Source: RPQJ01 sp963700045 (GTDB lineage: Bacteria > Pseudomonadota > Gammaproteobacteria > Steroidobacterales > Steroidobacteraceae). From it: a stretch of 64,000 nt of DNA. Positions 54,353 to 63,510 of this stretch are shown piece after piece. Every line of letters starts with the position of its first letter. Position 1 is the first letter of the stretch. Position numbers and translations under genes: made by a program. The stretch lies in NCBI GenBank assembly GCA_963700045.1, contig CAVOWK010000012.1, positions 294,853-358,852 on the forward strand, in the 5' to 3' direction. The notes below the pieces were generated by a model, which ran no database searches, was not told the origin of the DNA, and saw nothing but the letters and a program-made list of their open reading frames with translations.

Positions 54353-54963
54353 TGGCCGGATCCCGTGGCGGCAGCCGCACGCTCAGTCGCGATTACAAGG
54401 ATGTCCGGCGCCACGTGCCGGGCCAGCCATTCGGCGGCTGGGGGGGGTTCGTCGCAGGTCTGGGGGTCGGCCTTGTCGTGGCGCTCGGGGTGCATCTCTA
54501 CGACCGCAACCAGGTTCCCGTCCCGGCCGAGCCCATTCCGGCCGCCGCCCAGTCGCCTGCGTCCGCGTCGGCGCCGGACGATGGCGCGGTGACCGCCACG
54601 GATATGCCGGCCGGGCCTGAACTCGACTTCTACGACATGCTGCCGAAGCAGGAAGTGGAGGTGCCGGGCAAGTCCGCCAGGGCTTCGGCGCCGACCGCGA
54701 AGACACCCCTGCCGACCGGCGGCGCGATCCTGCAGGCTGGATCCTTCAAGCAGTCGACGGAAGCCGAGAAGATGCAGGCACAACTCGCGCTGGTGGGAAT
54801 CTCGGCGAAGATCCAGCGGGCCTCGGTGGACGACGAGACCTGGTACCGCGTGCGCATAGGCCCGATCGCGACGGTCGACGAATTGCGCGGGATCCAGTCG
54901 AAGCTGCGCGAGGCCGAGATTTCCGCCACCGCGGTAACGCCAGACGAGGCCCAGCTGCCCTGA
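54352..54963 (+). CDS. SPOR-domain membrane protein (FtsN-like)
   Basis: This 203-residue protein has a short cytoplasmic N-terminus, one membrane helix (GGFVAGLGVGLVVALGVHLY), a Pro/Ala-rich periplasmic linker and a C-terminal SPOR domain (about 125–200; ILQAGSFKQSTEAEKMQAQL, WYRVRIGPI). SPOR domains bind denuded peptidoglycan at the division septum. The place after argS is that of the FtsN homologue in Pseudomonas. The GTG start overlaps the argS stop by one base. Confidence 0.88.
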   Translation: MAGSRGGSRTLSRDYKDVRRHVPGQPFGGWGGFVAGLGVGLVVALGVHLYDRNQVPVPAEPIPAAAQSPASASAPDDGAVTATDMPAGPELDFYDMLPKQEVEVPGKSARASAPTAKTPLPTGGAILQAGSFKQSTEAEKMQAQLALVGISAKIQRASVDDETWYRVRIGPIATVDELRGIQSKLREAEISATAVTPDEAQLP

Positions 54964-54967
54964 CGAG

Positions 54968-55059
54968 AGGGAGCCTGCACCCGGATCGCTCGACGCATCC
55001 CTGCGTGCAACTTCATGGCAGCGCAATCCCTGCTGAGACTCTCCCGCTGCAGGCTCCCT
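54968..55059. other. Large inverted repeat between SPOR gene and yifB
   Basis: AGGGAGCCTGCA (54968–54979) and TGCAGGCTCCCT (55048–55059) are perfectly complementary over 12 bases, with 68 bases between. It lies between convergent genes and could fold in either transcript. No T-run follows. Confidence 0.55.
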
Positions 55060-55113
55060 GCGTCAATCGTCCACCAGCGGGCGAGGACCGGACGCGTCGA
55101 TTAAGTGGCACGA

Positions 55114-56655
55114 TCAGCCGGAAACGCCACCTCCCTGCCCGGAGGTGGCAACCCGGCGGTCGAGCTGGCGCAGCGTGATCGCTTCCGCGACGTGCTCGGC
55201 GTCGACACCAGGCCTGCCTGCGAGGTCGGCGATCGTGCGCGCGACGCGCAGCACCCGGTGGTACGCGCGAGCCGACAGCCCAAGCTGGCGCATTGCGCGC
55301 GCCAGCAGTTCGAGCGCCGCAGGATCAGCGCGGCACTGGACGGCCAGGTCATTGCCTTCGAGCCGGGCGTTGGTGCGCGCCTGCCGCCGTCGCTGCAGCA
55401 AGCGCGCCTCGGCAACCCTGGCCGCGACAGCGGCCGAGCGTTCGGGGAGTTCCGTCGCGGCGATCTCCTCCAGCGCGACCCGCCCGACTTCCACGTGCAG
55501 ATCGATCCGGTCGAGCAACGGGCCCGAGATACGGCTGCGGTAGGCGGCAATGCGCTCGGGCGGACAACGGCAGCGTCCACGCGAGTCGCCGAAGTGCCCG
55601 CACGGACAAGGGTTCATCGCGGCCACCAGCTGGAACCGCGCGGGATAGTCGGCTTGTCGCGCCGCCCGCGACAGCACGATGTGGCCGCTCTCCAGCGGTT
55701 CGCGCAGCACCTCGAGCACGGTGCGATCGAACTCCGGCAACTCGTCCAGGAAGAGCACGCCGTTGTGCGCGAGCGAAATCTCACCCGGTCGCGGACGCCC
55801 GCCACCCCCGACGAGTGCGACGGCCGACGCGGTGTGATGTGGCGCGCGAAACGGTCGTCGCCGCCAGCCCTCGAGCCGAAAGCCGTGCAGCGACAAGGAA
55901 CGGATCGCCGCCGATTCGATGGCTTCGTCCTCGTCGAGCTCCGGGAGCAGTCCCGGCAGCCGCTGCGCCAGCATGCTCTTGCCGCTGCCTGGAGGACCAA
56001 TCAGCAGCAGGCTGTGTTCGCCGGCGGCCGCGATCTCGAGGGCACGCCGCGCTCCCGCCTGCCCCCGCACATCGACCAGGTCGGGACCGCGCGGGTCATG
56101 GCCGAGCGCGGGTGTAGCCACCGCAGCTTCGAGCGCCAACGCCTGCTGTCCCGCCGCGTGCCGGCAGACGTCCCGCAGATGCGGAGCGACGAACACGCGG
56201 GCACCCTGCGCGAGCGCCGCTTCGCGTCCATTGGCCAGCGGCACGATCAGGTCGTGGCCGATCCGCGCGGCCTGCAGCGCGCTGGGCAGCAATCCACGCG
56301 TGCCGTGCAGTTCGCCGCCGAGCGACAACTCGCCATAGAGTTCGACACCCGCGAATGGCCCCGCCGGCAATCGCTCCGACGCCACGAGAATGCCGACCGC
56401 GATGGCGAGGTCGAACCGGCCTCCTTCCTTGGGCAGGTCGGCCGGCGCGAGATTGACCGTGACGCGGCCTGCCGGAAACTCGTGGCCACAATTGGCCAGC
56501 GCCGCGCGCACCCGGTCCTTGCTCTCCTTGACCGCGGTTTCGAGCAACCCGACCACCGAGAAGGATGGCAGCCCCGCCCCGACGTCGACTTCGACCCGCA
56601 CCAGCGGCGCCTCGAGACCCTGCGGCGTGCGACTGAGAAGCGTGGCGAGCGGCAT
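55114..56655 (-). CDS. YifB/ComM-type AAA+ Mg-chelatase-like ATPase
   Basis: This 513-residue protein has an N-terminal Lon-like domain (about 1–170), the AAA+ module with Walker A GPPGSGKS and Walker B GVLFLDELPEF, and a four-cysteine segment (NPCPCGHFGDSRGRCRC). A C-terminal Mg-chelatase domain follows. In naturally competent bacteria ComM promotes branch migration of incoming DNA; in others the role is unclear. The start at 56655 (MPLATLLSRTPQG) is standard. Divergent cysB starts 95 bases away. Confidence 0.92.
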   Translation of the reverse strand: MPLATLLSRTPQGLEAPLVRVEVDVGAGLPSFSVVGLLETAVKESKDRVRAALANCGHEFPAGRVTVNLAPADLPKEGGRFDLAIAVGILVASERLPAGPFAGVELYGELSLGGELHGTRGLLPSALQAARIGHDLIVPLANGREAALAQGARVFVAPHLRDVCRHAAGQQALALEAAVATPALGHDPRGPDLVDVRGQAGARRALEIAAAGEHSLLLIGPPGSGKSMLAQRLPGLLPELDEDEAIESAAIRSLSLHGFRLEGWRRRPFRAPHHTASAVALVGGGGRPRPGEISLAHNGVLFLDELPEFDRTVLEVLREPLESGHIVLSRAARQADYPARFQLVAAMNPCPCGHFGDSRGRCRCPPERIAAYRSRISGPLLDRIDLHVEVGRVALEEIAATELPERSAAVAARVAEARLLQRRRQARTNARLEGNDLAVQCRADPAALELLARAMRQLGLSARAYHRVLRVARTIADLAGRPGVDAEHVAEAITLRQLDRRVATSGQGGGVSG

Positions 56656-56750
56656 GACGGTTTCGCTGGCAAGGAATGGTGCTTTCGATATGCCGCGATG
56701 GCATGGCGCGCTCAAGCGGAGAATCGTTCTCTTTCGCATAGAATGCCGGC

Positions 56751-57728
56751 ATGAAACTGCACCAGTTGCGCTATCTCGCCGCGGTGGCCCAGACCGGGCT
56801 CAACATCACGGCCGCTGCCGAGAAGCTGCATACGTCGCAGCCGGGCGTGAGCAAGCAGATCAAGCTGCTCGAGGACGAGCTCGGCTTCCAGATCTTCGTG
56901 CGCGACGGCCGTAACCTGACGCGCGTTACGCCGGCGGGACAACAGGTCATCGATCGCGCGGTCAAGATCCTGCGCGAGGTGCAGAACATCAAGCGCCTCT
57001 CGGACGACCTGAAGGACGAGGAGCGCGGCTCGCTCTCGATCGCGACCACGCATACGCAGGCACGCTACGTGCTGCCCGAGGTGATCAAGCAGTTCCGCGA
57101 GCGGTACCCGGAAGTGCGCCTGCACCTGCACCAGGGCACGTCGGAGCAGATCGCGGAGATGGCGGCGCTCGATCGCATCGATTTCGCCATCGCCACCGGC
57201 TCGGAATCGCTGTTCGACGGCTACACGCTGCTGCCGTGCTATCGCTGGCACCGGCACGTCGTCGTGCCGCGCAATCACCCACTGGCTCGCTTGAAGAAAG
57301 GACTCACCCTGAAGCAGCTGGCGTCATACCCCATAGTGACCTACGTCTTCAGCTTCACCGGCCCATCTTCTCTGCACGGCATATTCGCGAAGGAAGGCCT
57401 GGTGCCGAACGTCGTGCTGACGGCGCGCGATGCCGACGTGATCAAGACCTACGTGCGCCTCGGCCTCGGTGTCGGCATCGTCGCCAGCATGGCAGTCGAG
57501 CAGAAGGACGACGAGGACCTGGTGCACATCGACGCGTCCGACCTGTTCCCGGCGCACACGACGTGGATCGGTTTCCGGCGCGGCGGCCTGCTGCGGAAAT
57601 ACCAGCTCGATTTCATCCAGCTGTTCGCACCGCAGCTCACGCGCCGCCTGATCGAACGGGCGGCGAGCGCATCGACCCAGGCAGACGTGGCGCAACTCAT
57701 GGCCGGGATCGAGGTGCCACTGCGCTGA
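56751..57728 (+). CDS. cysB: CysB-type LysR regulator of sulfur assimilation
   Basis: This 325-residue regulator matches CysB closely. The N-terminal helix-turn-helix (MKLHQLRYLAAVAQTGLNIT, AAEKLHTSQPGVSKQIKLLE) is long and distinctive. The effector pocket keeps the TTHTQARY segment, whose threonines bind sulfate or thiosulfate, and a TYVFSFTGPSSL segment. CysB with N-acetylserine activates sulfate uptake and reduction genes. The porin and two sulfate-binding proteins directly downstream are likely targets, though no CysB site could be assigned in the spacer. Confidence 0.93.
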   Translation: MKLHQLRYLAAVAQTGLNITAAAEKLHTSQPGVSKQIKLLEDELGFQIFVRDGRNLTRVTPAGQQVIDRAVKILREVQNIKRLSDDLKDEERGSLSIATTHTQARYVLPEVIKQFRERYPEVRLHLHQGTSEQIAEMAALDRIDFAIATGSESLFDGYTLLPCYRWHRHVVVPRNHPLARLKKGLTLKQLASYPIVTYVFSFTGPSSLHGIFAKEGLVPNVVLTARDADVIKTYVRLGLGVGIVASMAVEQKDDEDLVHIDASDLFPAHTTWIGFRRGGLLRKYQLDFIQLFAPQLTRRLIERAASASTQADVAQLMAGIEVPLR

Positions 57729-57901
57729 GCCGGGTTGCCCCGCAGTGATGCGGGCGGGGTTGTCGCGCATTCGCCGCACCTGCGCGTTATTGCGTCAGCA
57801 TCAGCAGTTCTACGTTGTCACCGTTTCCTAACCGGGCCGCGACTGACCCTGTAACCGCCGATTCTTAGTATCTCGCTCGACCCTTTCATGGAGAGCGAGT
57901 G

Positions 57902-59306
57902 ATGCAACCCGTAAGTTCGACCAGCCGGTTCCTGGCGGTGGCAATCGCCGCAGCGCTGCTGCCGGCAGTCGTCCAGGCCGACCCGACCAACGCAGAGCTG
58001 CTGCAGAAGATCGATGAACTGAGCCAGAAGGTGCTCGTGCTCGAGCGCAAGCTCGAGGTGCAGGACGAGGCCGCCAAGACGGCGGTGGCGTCCACGCCGG
58101 TGGTGAAAGCGAGTCCACGCGGCTTCAGCCTGGCGTCTGCCGACAACAAGAACCAGCTCAAGTTGCGCGGCACCGTGCACATCGACGGTCGCTTCTTCGA
58201 GAACGATGACCCCGAGGGCCTGAAGGACACCTGGCAGGCCACGCGTGTACGCCCGATCGTCGAGGGCACGCTCGGCGGCATCTACGATTTCAAGATCATG
58301 CCGGACTTCGGCCAGGGCCGCACGGTCATCCAGGACGCGTACGTCACGGCGCGGTTCAAGCCGCAAGTGCAGGTCACGGCCGGAAAGTTCAAGGCGCCGG
58401 TCGGCCTCGAGCGGCTCCAGTCCGCTAACGACATCCGCATGGTCGCGCGCGGCTTCCCGACCCAGCTCGCGCCGAACCGCGACATCGGCTTGCAGGTCGC
58501 GGGCGGCCTCCTCGGCGATCGGCTGAATTACCAGGTCGCCTACCTGAACGGCTCGAACGACGGCGGCAGCAGCGAGACATTCGCTGACGTGGACCTGAAC
58601 GACGACAAGGAATACGCGGCGCGCGTCTTCGCGCACCCGTTCGGCGAAAGCGAAAGCTTCGCGTTGCGCGGGCTCGGCGTCGGCATCGCCGGCACCTACA
58701 CGTCGCAGACAGGCACGACCGCGCAGCCGCTGCTACCGGTCTTCCGCACGCCGGCACAGTCGACGTTCTTCCGCTACCGCACGGGCACGACCCCGACGCT
58801 CGCCGACGGCGAACGCACGCGACTTGCGCCGCAGCTCTACTACTACGTCGGCCGCTTCGGGTTGCTCGGCGAATACACGACCGTGTCGCAGGAGGTCTCG
58901 CGGACCACGACTGCCGGGCGACGCGACGGAATCGCTGGACACTTCGGCCTGGCAGGTCCAGGCCTCCTGGTTCCTGACCGGTGAAGAGGAGAGCTTCCGT
59001 GGCTTCAAGCCGAACAACGTCTTCTCCCTGGCCGACAATACCTGGGGCGCCTTCGAACTGGTCGCGCGCTACCAGGAGATCGATCCCGACGACGATGCCT
59101 TCGTGGGCGGTGCGGCCTCTTTCGCGGATCCAGTCAACGCTGCCCGCGAGGCCACGGCATACGGCGTGGGCCTCAACTGGTACCTTAACGAAAACCTGAA
59201 GTGGGTCCTGAACTACGACCACACGAGCTTCGACGGTGGCGCCCCGGGTGGTGCGGACCGCGAGGACGAGGACGTGTTCCTGACCCGTTTCGCGCTCGGA
59301 TTCTGA
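57902..59306 (+). pseudogene. OprP/OprO-like anion-selective porin, one +1 frameshift
   Basis: This outer-membrane porin of about 467 residues has a signal peptide (FLAVAIAAALLPAVVQA) and an N-terminal coiled coil (LLQKIDELSQKVLVLERKLE) for trimerisation. The phosphate-selective porin barrel follows (KLRGTVHIDGRFF, VTAGKFKAPVGLERLQS). The frame breaks near 58916. Removing one G from 58916–58918 restores TTAGDATESLDTSAWQVQ and continues to ALGF at 59306, a proper barrel terminus. A GGAGAG ribosome-binding site precedes the ATG. Position after cysB and before two sulfate-binding proteins suggests an oxyanion such as sulfate as substrate. The break is probably a sequence error. Confidence 0.9.
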
Positions 59307-59320
59307 ACGGAGAACGGAAC

Positions 59321-60337
59321 ATGTCGACCCATCGAATCATTAAGGTGCTCGCGGCCCCCGTCATGCTGGCGGCGATGCTGCTGACCGGTCCCGCCCTGCA
59401 CGCGGAAACGAAGACCCTGCTGAACGTGTCCTACGACCCGACGCGTGAACTGTACGACGACTACAACAAGGCGTTCATACAGTACTGGAAGAAGAAGTCC
59501 GGCAAGGACATCAGCATCCGCCAGTCACACGGCGGCTCGGGCAAGCAGGCGCGTACCGTCATCGACGGCCTGCCTGCGGACGTCGTTACGCTGGCACTCG
59601 CCTACGACATCGACGCGCTCGCGACACAGGGCAAGTTGCTGCCCGCCAACTGGCAGACGCGACTGCCAAACAACAGCTCGCCCTACACCTCGACGATCGT
59701 GTTCCTGGTGCGCAAGGGCAACCCGAAGAAGATCAAGGACTGGGGCGATCTCGCGCGTCCGGGCATCGCGGTGATCACGCCTAACCCGAAGACGTCGGGT
59801 GGGGCGCGCTGGAACCACCTGGCGGCCTATGGCTGGGCCCTGAAGCAGCCGGGCGGCAGCGCAGCGACTGCGGAGGAGTTCCTCGGCAAGCTCTACAAGA
59901 ACGTGCCAGTGCTCGACACGGGCGCGCGTGGCTCGCTCACGACGTTCGCGCAGCGGGGCATCGGCGACGTGATGATTTCGTGGGAGAACGAGGCGTTCCT
60001 CGCCAGCCGCGAGCTGGGCAAGGACAAGTTCGAGATCGTGGTGCCGACGGTCAGCATCCTCGCGGAACCCCCGGTGGCGGTGGTCGACAAGGTCGCCATC
60101 CGTCGTGGCACCACGGCCGAGGCCCGCGCCTACCTAGAGTACCTGTACTCGAAGGAAGGCCAGGAGATCGTCGCAAAGCATTACTACCGCCCGCGTGACC
60201 CGGAAGTGGCCGCGAAGTACGCGAGCACCTTCCCCAAGATCAACCTGGTGACGATCGCCGACTTCGGCGGCTGGGCGAAGGCCCAGGCCACGCACTTCGC
60301 CGACGGCGGCACGTTCGACAAGATTTACGCCCGCTGA
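59321..60337 (+). CDS. sbp: Sulfate-binding protein, first of a tandem pair
   Basis: This 338-residue periplasmic binding protein of sulfate/thiosulfate ABC systems has a signal peptide (MLAAMLLTGPALHA) and the family motifs NVSYDPTRELYDDYN, RQSHGGSGKQAR and NPKTSGGARWN. These residues form the sulfate pocket in Sbp. It starts 14 bases after the porin stop, behind GAACGGAGAAC. The permease and ATPase genes (cysTWA) are not next to it, so a distant ABC core must be used. Confidence 0.93.
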   Translation: MSTHRIIKVLAAPVMLAAMLLTGPALHAETKTLLNVSYDPTRELYDDYNKAFIQYWKKKSGKDISIRQSHGGSGKQARTVIDGLPADVVTLALAYDIDALATQGKLLPANWQTRLPNNSSPYTSTIVFLVRKGNPKKIKDWGDLARPGIAVITPNPKTSGGARWNHLAAYGWALKQPGGSAATAEEFLGKLYKNVPVLDTGARGSLTTFAQRGIGDVMISWENEAFLASRELGKDKFEIVVPTVSILAEPPVAVVDKVAIRRGTTAEARAYLEYLYSKEGQEIVAKHYYRPRDPEVAAKYASTFPKINLVTIADFGGWAKAQATHFADGGTFDKIYAR

Positions 60338-60435
60338 CGGGCCGCGACAGGTATTGCCGGCGGCGACTCATGGACGAGTTGCCGCCGGCACCACCGCCGG
60401 GCGCGCTACCATGTCTCCATGCTGGAGACCCGCGC

Positions 60436-61449
60436 ATGAAGTTCCCCGTTTCCCTGTCCGGGCTGGTGTTCGTCGCCGCCCTGCTCGGCTCCCTGATCAG
60501 CCCCACCGCCCGGGCCGAGGTAACGCTGCTCAACGTGTCGTACGACCCGACGCGTGAGTTCTACGATGCGTACAACCAGGAGTTCGCGCAGTACTGGAAG
60601 AAACAGACTGGCGAGGAGGTCGCGATCCGGCAGTCGCACGGCGGCTCGGGGAAACAGGCGCGCACGGTCATCGATGGACTGCCAGCCGACGTGGTCACGC
60701 TCGCCCTCGCCTATGACATCGACGCGCTAGCAAGCAAAGGCAAGCTGCTGCCAGCCAACTGGCAGGGTCGGCTGCCCCACAACAGCTCACCTTACACCTC
60801 GACGATCGTGTTCCTCGTGCGCAAGGGCAATCCGAAGGGCATCCGCGACTGGGGCGACCTCGTCAAGCCGGGTGTCGCAGTCATCACGCCGAATCCCAAG
60901 ACGTCGGGCGGCGCGCGCTGGAACTACCTGGCCGCATGGGCGTGGGCGCTGCACCAGCCGGGCGGCAGTGAGGCCACGGCCGCGGACTTCATCCGCAAGC
61001 TCTACAAGAACGTGCCGGTGCTCGATACGGGCGCCCGCGCCTCGCTCACGACGTTTGCGCAGCGTGGCATCGGCGACGTCATCATCACGTGGGAGAACGA
61101 GGCTTTCATGGCATCGAAGCGGCTGCCGAAGCAGGAACTGGAGACAGTCGTGCCGTCGATCAGCATCCTGGCGGAGCCTCCCGTCGCCGTGGTGGACAAG
61201 GTTGCGATCCGTCGCGGGACCATCGAAGTCGCGCGCGCCTACGTCGAGCACCTGTATTCGAAGGAAGCGCAGGAGATCGCCGCCCGGCACCATTACCGGC
61301 CGCGCGATCCGGAAGTCGCTGCGCGGCACGCGGCGGAATTCCCCAGCGTCCACATGCTGACCATCGCGGACTTCGGCGGCTGGAAGACAGCCAATACCAC
61401 GCATTTTGCAACGGGTGCCACATTCGACCGGATCTACGCGCGCAAGTGA
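60436..61449 (+). CDS. Sulfate-binding protein, second of a tandem pair
   Basis: This 337-residue paralogue of the preceding gene has a signal peptide (GLVFVAALLGSLISPTARA) and the same pocket motifs (NVSYDPTREFYDAYN, RQSHGGSGKQAR, NPKTSGGARWN). The two proteins are very similar throughout, which indicates local duplication followed by divergence. Differences cluster in surface segments (for example KRLPKQELE versus RELGKDKFE). One copy may favour thiosulfate or another oxyanion, but this cannot be read from sequence. Confidence 0.92.
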   Translation: MKFPVSLSGLVFVAALLGSLISPTARAEVTLLNVSYDPTREFYDAYNQEFAQYWKKQTGEEVAIRQSHGGSGKQARTVIDGLPADVVTLALAYDIDALASKGKLLPANWQGRLPHNSSPYTSTIVFLVRKGNPKGIRDWGDLVKPGVAVITPNPKTSGGARWNYLAAWAWALHQPGGSEATAADFIRKLYKNVPVLDTGARASLTTFAQRGIGDVIITWENEAFMASKRLPKQELETVVPSISILAEPPVAVVDKVAIRRGTIEVARAYVEHLYSKEAQEIAARHHYRPRDPEVAARHAAEFPSVHMLTIADFGGWKTANTTHFATGATFDRIYARK

Positions 61450-61482
61450 CCGGGACGCCGTTTGTGGCAAGGTGCCTGGCAC

Positions 61483-63363
61483 ATGGTAGCCGGCCGTAAA
61501 CTGCAGACGTCAGCGACAGCGGGCGCACGGCCGCCCCCCGCAGAAGGTGCATTCGCCAGCCTCAAAGGACTCGGCGACGTCTTCCGCTATACGCGACATG
61601 CGCTCGAACTGGTCTGGTCGACGAGCAAGCCGCTCACCGTCGCACTGGCGGCACTCACGCTGCTGGCCGGCATGCTGCCCGCCGGCATTGCTTTCGTCGG
61701 CGCGAAGATCGTCGACGCGGTCGTGACGGCGGTCGGCCTCCATCAGGCCACGGGCGAAACCGATCTCTCCACGGTGCTGAGTTACGTCGTGCTCGAAGGC
61801 GTGCTGGTGGCCTCGCTCGCGGCGGTGCAGCGCGGACTCTCGACCTGCCAGTCACTGCTGCGTGCCCAGCTCGGCCAGCGCGTGAACGAGATGATCCTCG
61901 AGAAGGCGCTCACGCTCGACCTGCGTCATTTCGAGGACTCCGAGTTCTACGACAAGCTGACGCGAGCGCGACGCGAGGCGTCGACGCGGCCGCTGGCCCT
62001 CGTGATGAGCAGCTTCGGCCTGGTGCAGAACGCGATTGCGCTGCTCAGTTTCGGCACGCTGCTGGCGCAGTTCTCGCCGTGGGCCGTGGCGGTGCTGTTG
62101 CTCGCGGGCCTGCCCTCGTTCATCGCCGAAGCCAAGTTCTCCGGCGACGCCTTCCGTCTCTTCCGCTGGCGCTCGCCCGAGACGCGCATGCAGATGTACC
62201 TGGAGACGGTCATCGCGCGCGAAGATCACGCCAAGGAGGTGAAGCTGTTCGAACTGGGGCCGCGCCTGCTCGACCGCTACCGGCAGATCTTCCAGAAGGT
62301 GTTTCGCGAGGACCGCGCGCTCACGATCCGCCGCGACACGTGGGGCTTTTTCCTGGGTCTCGTCAGCACCGGCGCGTTCTACGCAGCGTACGCATGGGTC
62401 GCCGTGAGCGCGGTGCGAGGGCAGATCACGCTCGGCCAGATGACGATGTACGTGCTGCTGTTCCGGCAGGGCCAGTCGGCCGTGTCCTCGATCCTCTCGG
62501 CGATCGGCGGCATGTACGAAGACAACCTGTACCTGTCGACGCTCTACGACTACCTCGACACGCCGGTGGCCGCTGCGACGGGAACGCTGACGACGGGCGC
62601 CTCGCCGGGCACCGGCCTGCAGTTCGAGCAGGTCAGCTTCACCTATCCGGGCGCGACCGAGCCCGCCGTGCGCGACGTGAGCTTCACGCTGCGGCCGGGC
62701 GAAAGCCTGGCACTGGTCGGCGAGAACGGTTCCGGCAAGACGACGCTGATCAAGCTGCTGACGCGCCTCTACACGCCGGACACCGGACGCATCCTGCTCG
62801 ACGGCACGAATCTCGACGACTGGCAGCCAGCAGCACTGCGACGACGCGTCGGCGTGATCTTCCAGGACTTCGCGCGCTACCAGCTCAAGGTGGGCGAAAA
62901 CATCGGCGCGGGCGACGTCACGCACTTCGAGGACGAGGCACGCTGGCGCGAAGCTGCCGGGCTCGGCATGGCGGCGCCATTCATCGAGGAACTGCCGGGC
63001 GGCTACGCGACGCAGCTCGGCAAGTGGTTCAAGGATGGCCGCGAGCTGTCAGGCGGCCAGTGGCAGAAAGTCGCACTGTCACGCGCCTTCATGCGCGAGG
63101 ACGCCGACATCCTCGTGCTCGACGAGCCCACGGCGGCGATGGACGCACGCGCCGAAGCGCAGGTCTTCGAGCAGTTCCAGGCGCTGGCCCGCACGCGCAT
63201 GGTGATCCTGATCTCGCACCGCTTTTCGACGGTGCGCATGGCCGACCAGATCCTCGTCATCGAGGGCGGCCGCATTCTCGAGCGCGGCAGCCACGAGGCG
63301 CTGATGCAACTCGGCGGGCATTACGCCGGATTGTTCGCGTTGCAGGCGCGAGGCTACCGATGA
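61483..63363 (+). CDS. ABC transporter, fused membrane and ATPase domains (exporter type)
   Basis: This 626-residue half-transporter has an N-terminal ABC exporter membrane domain with about six helices (residues 45–340). The nucleotide-binding domain carries Walker A GENGSGKTT, Q-loop FQDFARYQLKV, signature LSGGQWQK, Walker B LVLDEPTAAMD and the H-loop ISHRF. Such proteins act as dimers. FARYQ after the Q-loop Gln is typical of a peptide- or antibiotic-exporter subgroup. The substrate is unknown. The ATG at 61483 is chosen; a GTG at 61462 is also in frame. It follows the sulfate-binding protein by 33 bases but is not an importer permease. Confidence 0.9.
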   Translation: MVAGRKLQTSATAGARPPPAEGAFASLKGLGDVFRYTRHALELVWSTSKPLTVALAALTLLAGMLPAGIAFVGAKIVDAVVTAVGLHQATGETDLSTVLSYVVLEGVLVASLAAVQRGLSTCQSLLRAQLGQRVNEMILEKALTLDLRHFEDSEFYDKLTRARREASTRPLALVMSSFGLVQNAIALLSFGTLLAQFSPWAVAVLLLAGLPSFIAEAKFSGDAFRLFRWRSPETRMQMYLETVIAREDHAKEVKLFELGPRLLDRYRQIFQKVFREDRALTIRRDTWGFFLGLVSTGAFYAAYAWVAVSAVRGQITLGQMTMYVLLFRQGQSAVSSILSAIGGMYEDNLYLSTLYDYLDTPVAAATGTLTTGASPGTGLQFEQVSFTYPGATEPAVRDVSFTLRPGESLALVGENGSGKTTLIKLLTRLYTPDTGRILLDGTNLDDWQPAALRRRVGVIFQDFARYQLKVGENIGAGDVTHFEDEARWREAAGLGMAAPFIEELPGGYATQLGKWFKDGRELSGGQWQKVALSRAFMREDADILVLDEPTAAMDARAEAQVFEQFQALARTRMVILISHRFSTVRMADQILVIEGGRILERGSHEALMQLGGHYAGLFALQARGYR

Positions 63364-63510
63364 GGGAGGCGAGTAGTCGGTAGTGAGCCGCCGCTGGGAA
63401 GTCTCCCGCACCGATCGCGTGACCACCGTGAGCGACGTGCGTGAATGCCCATGACGATCGCACGCGCTCCGCTTCAAAATGCAGATGAATCAAGGTGTCC
63501 GCGACCACCC

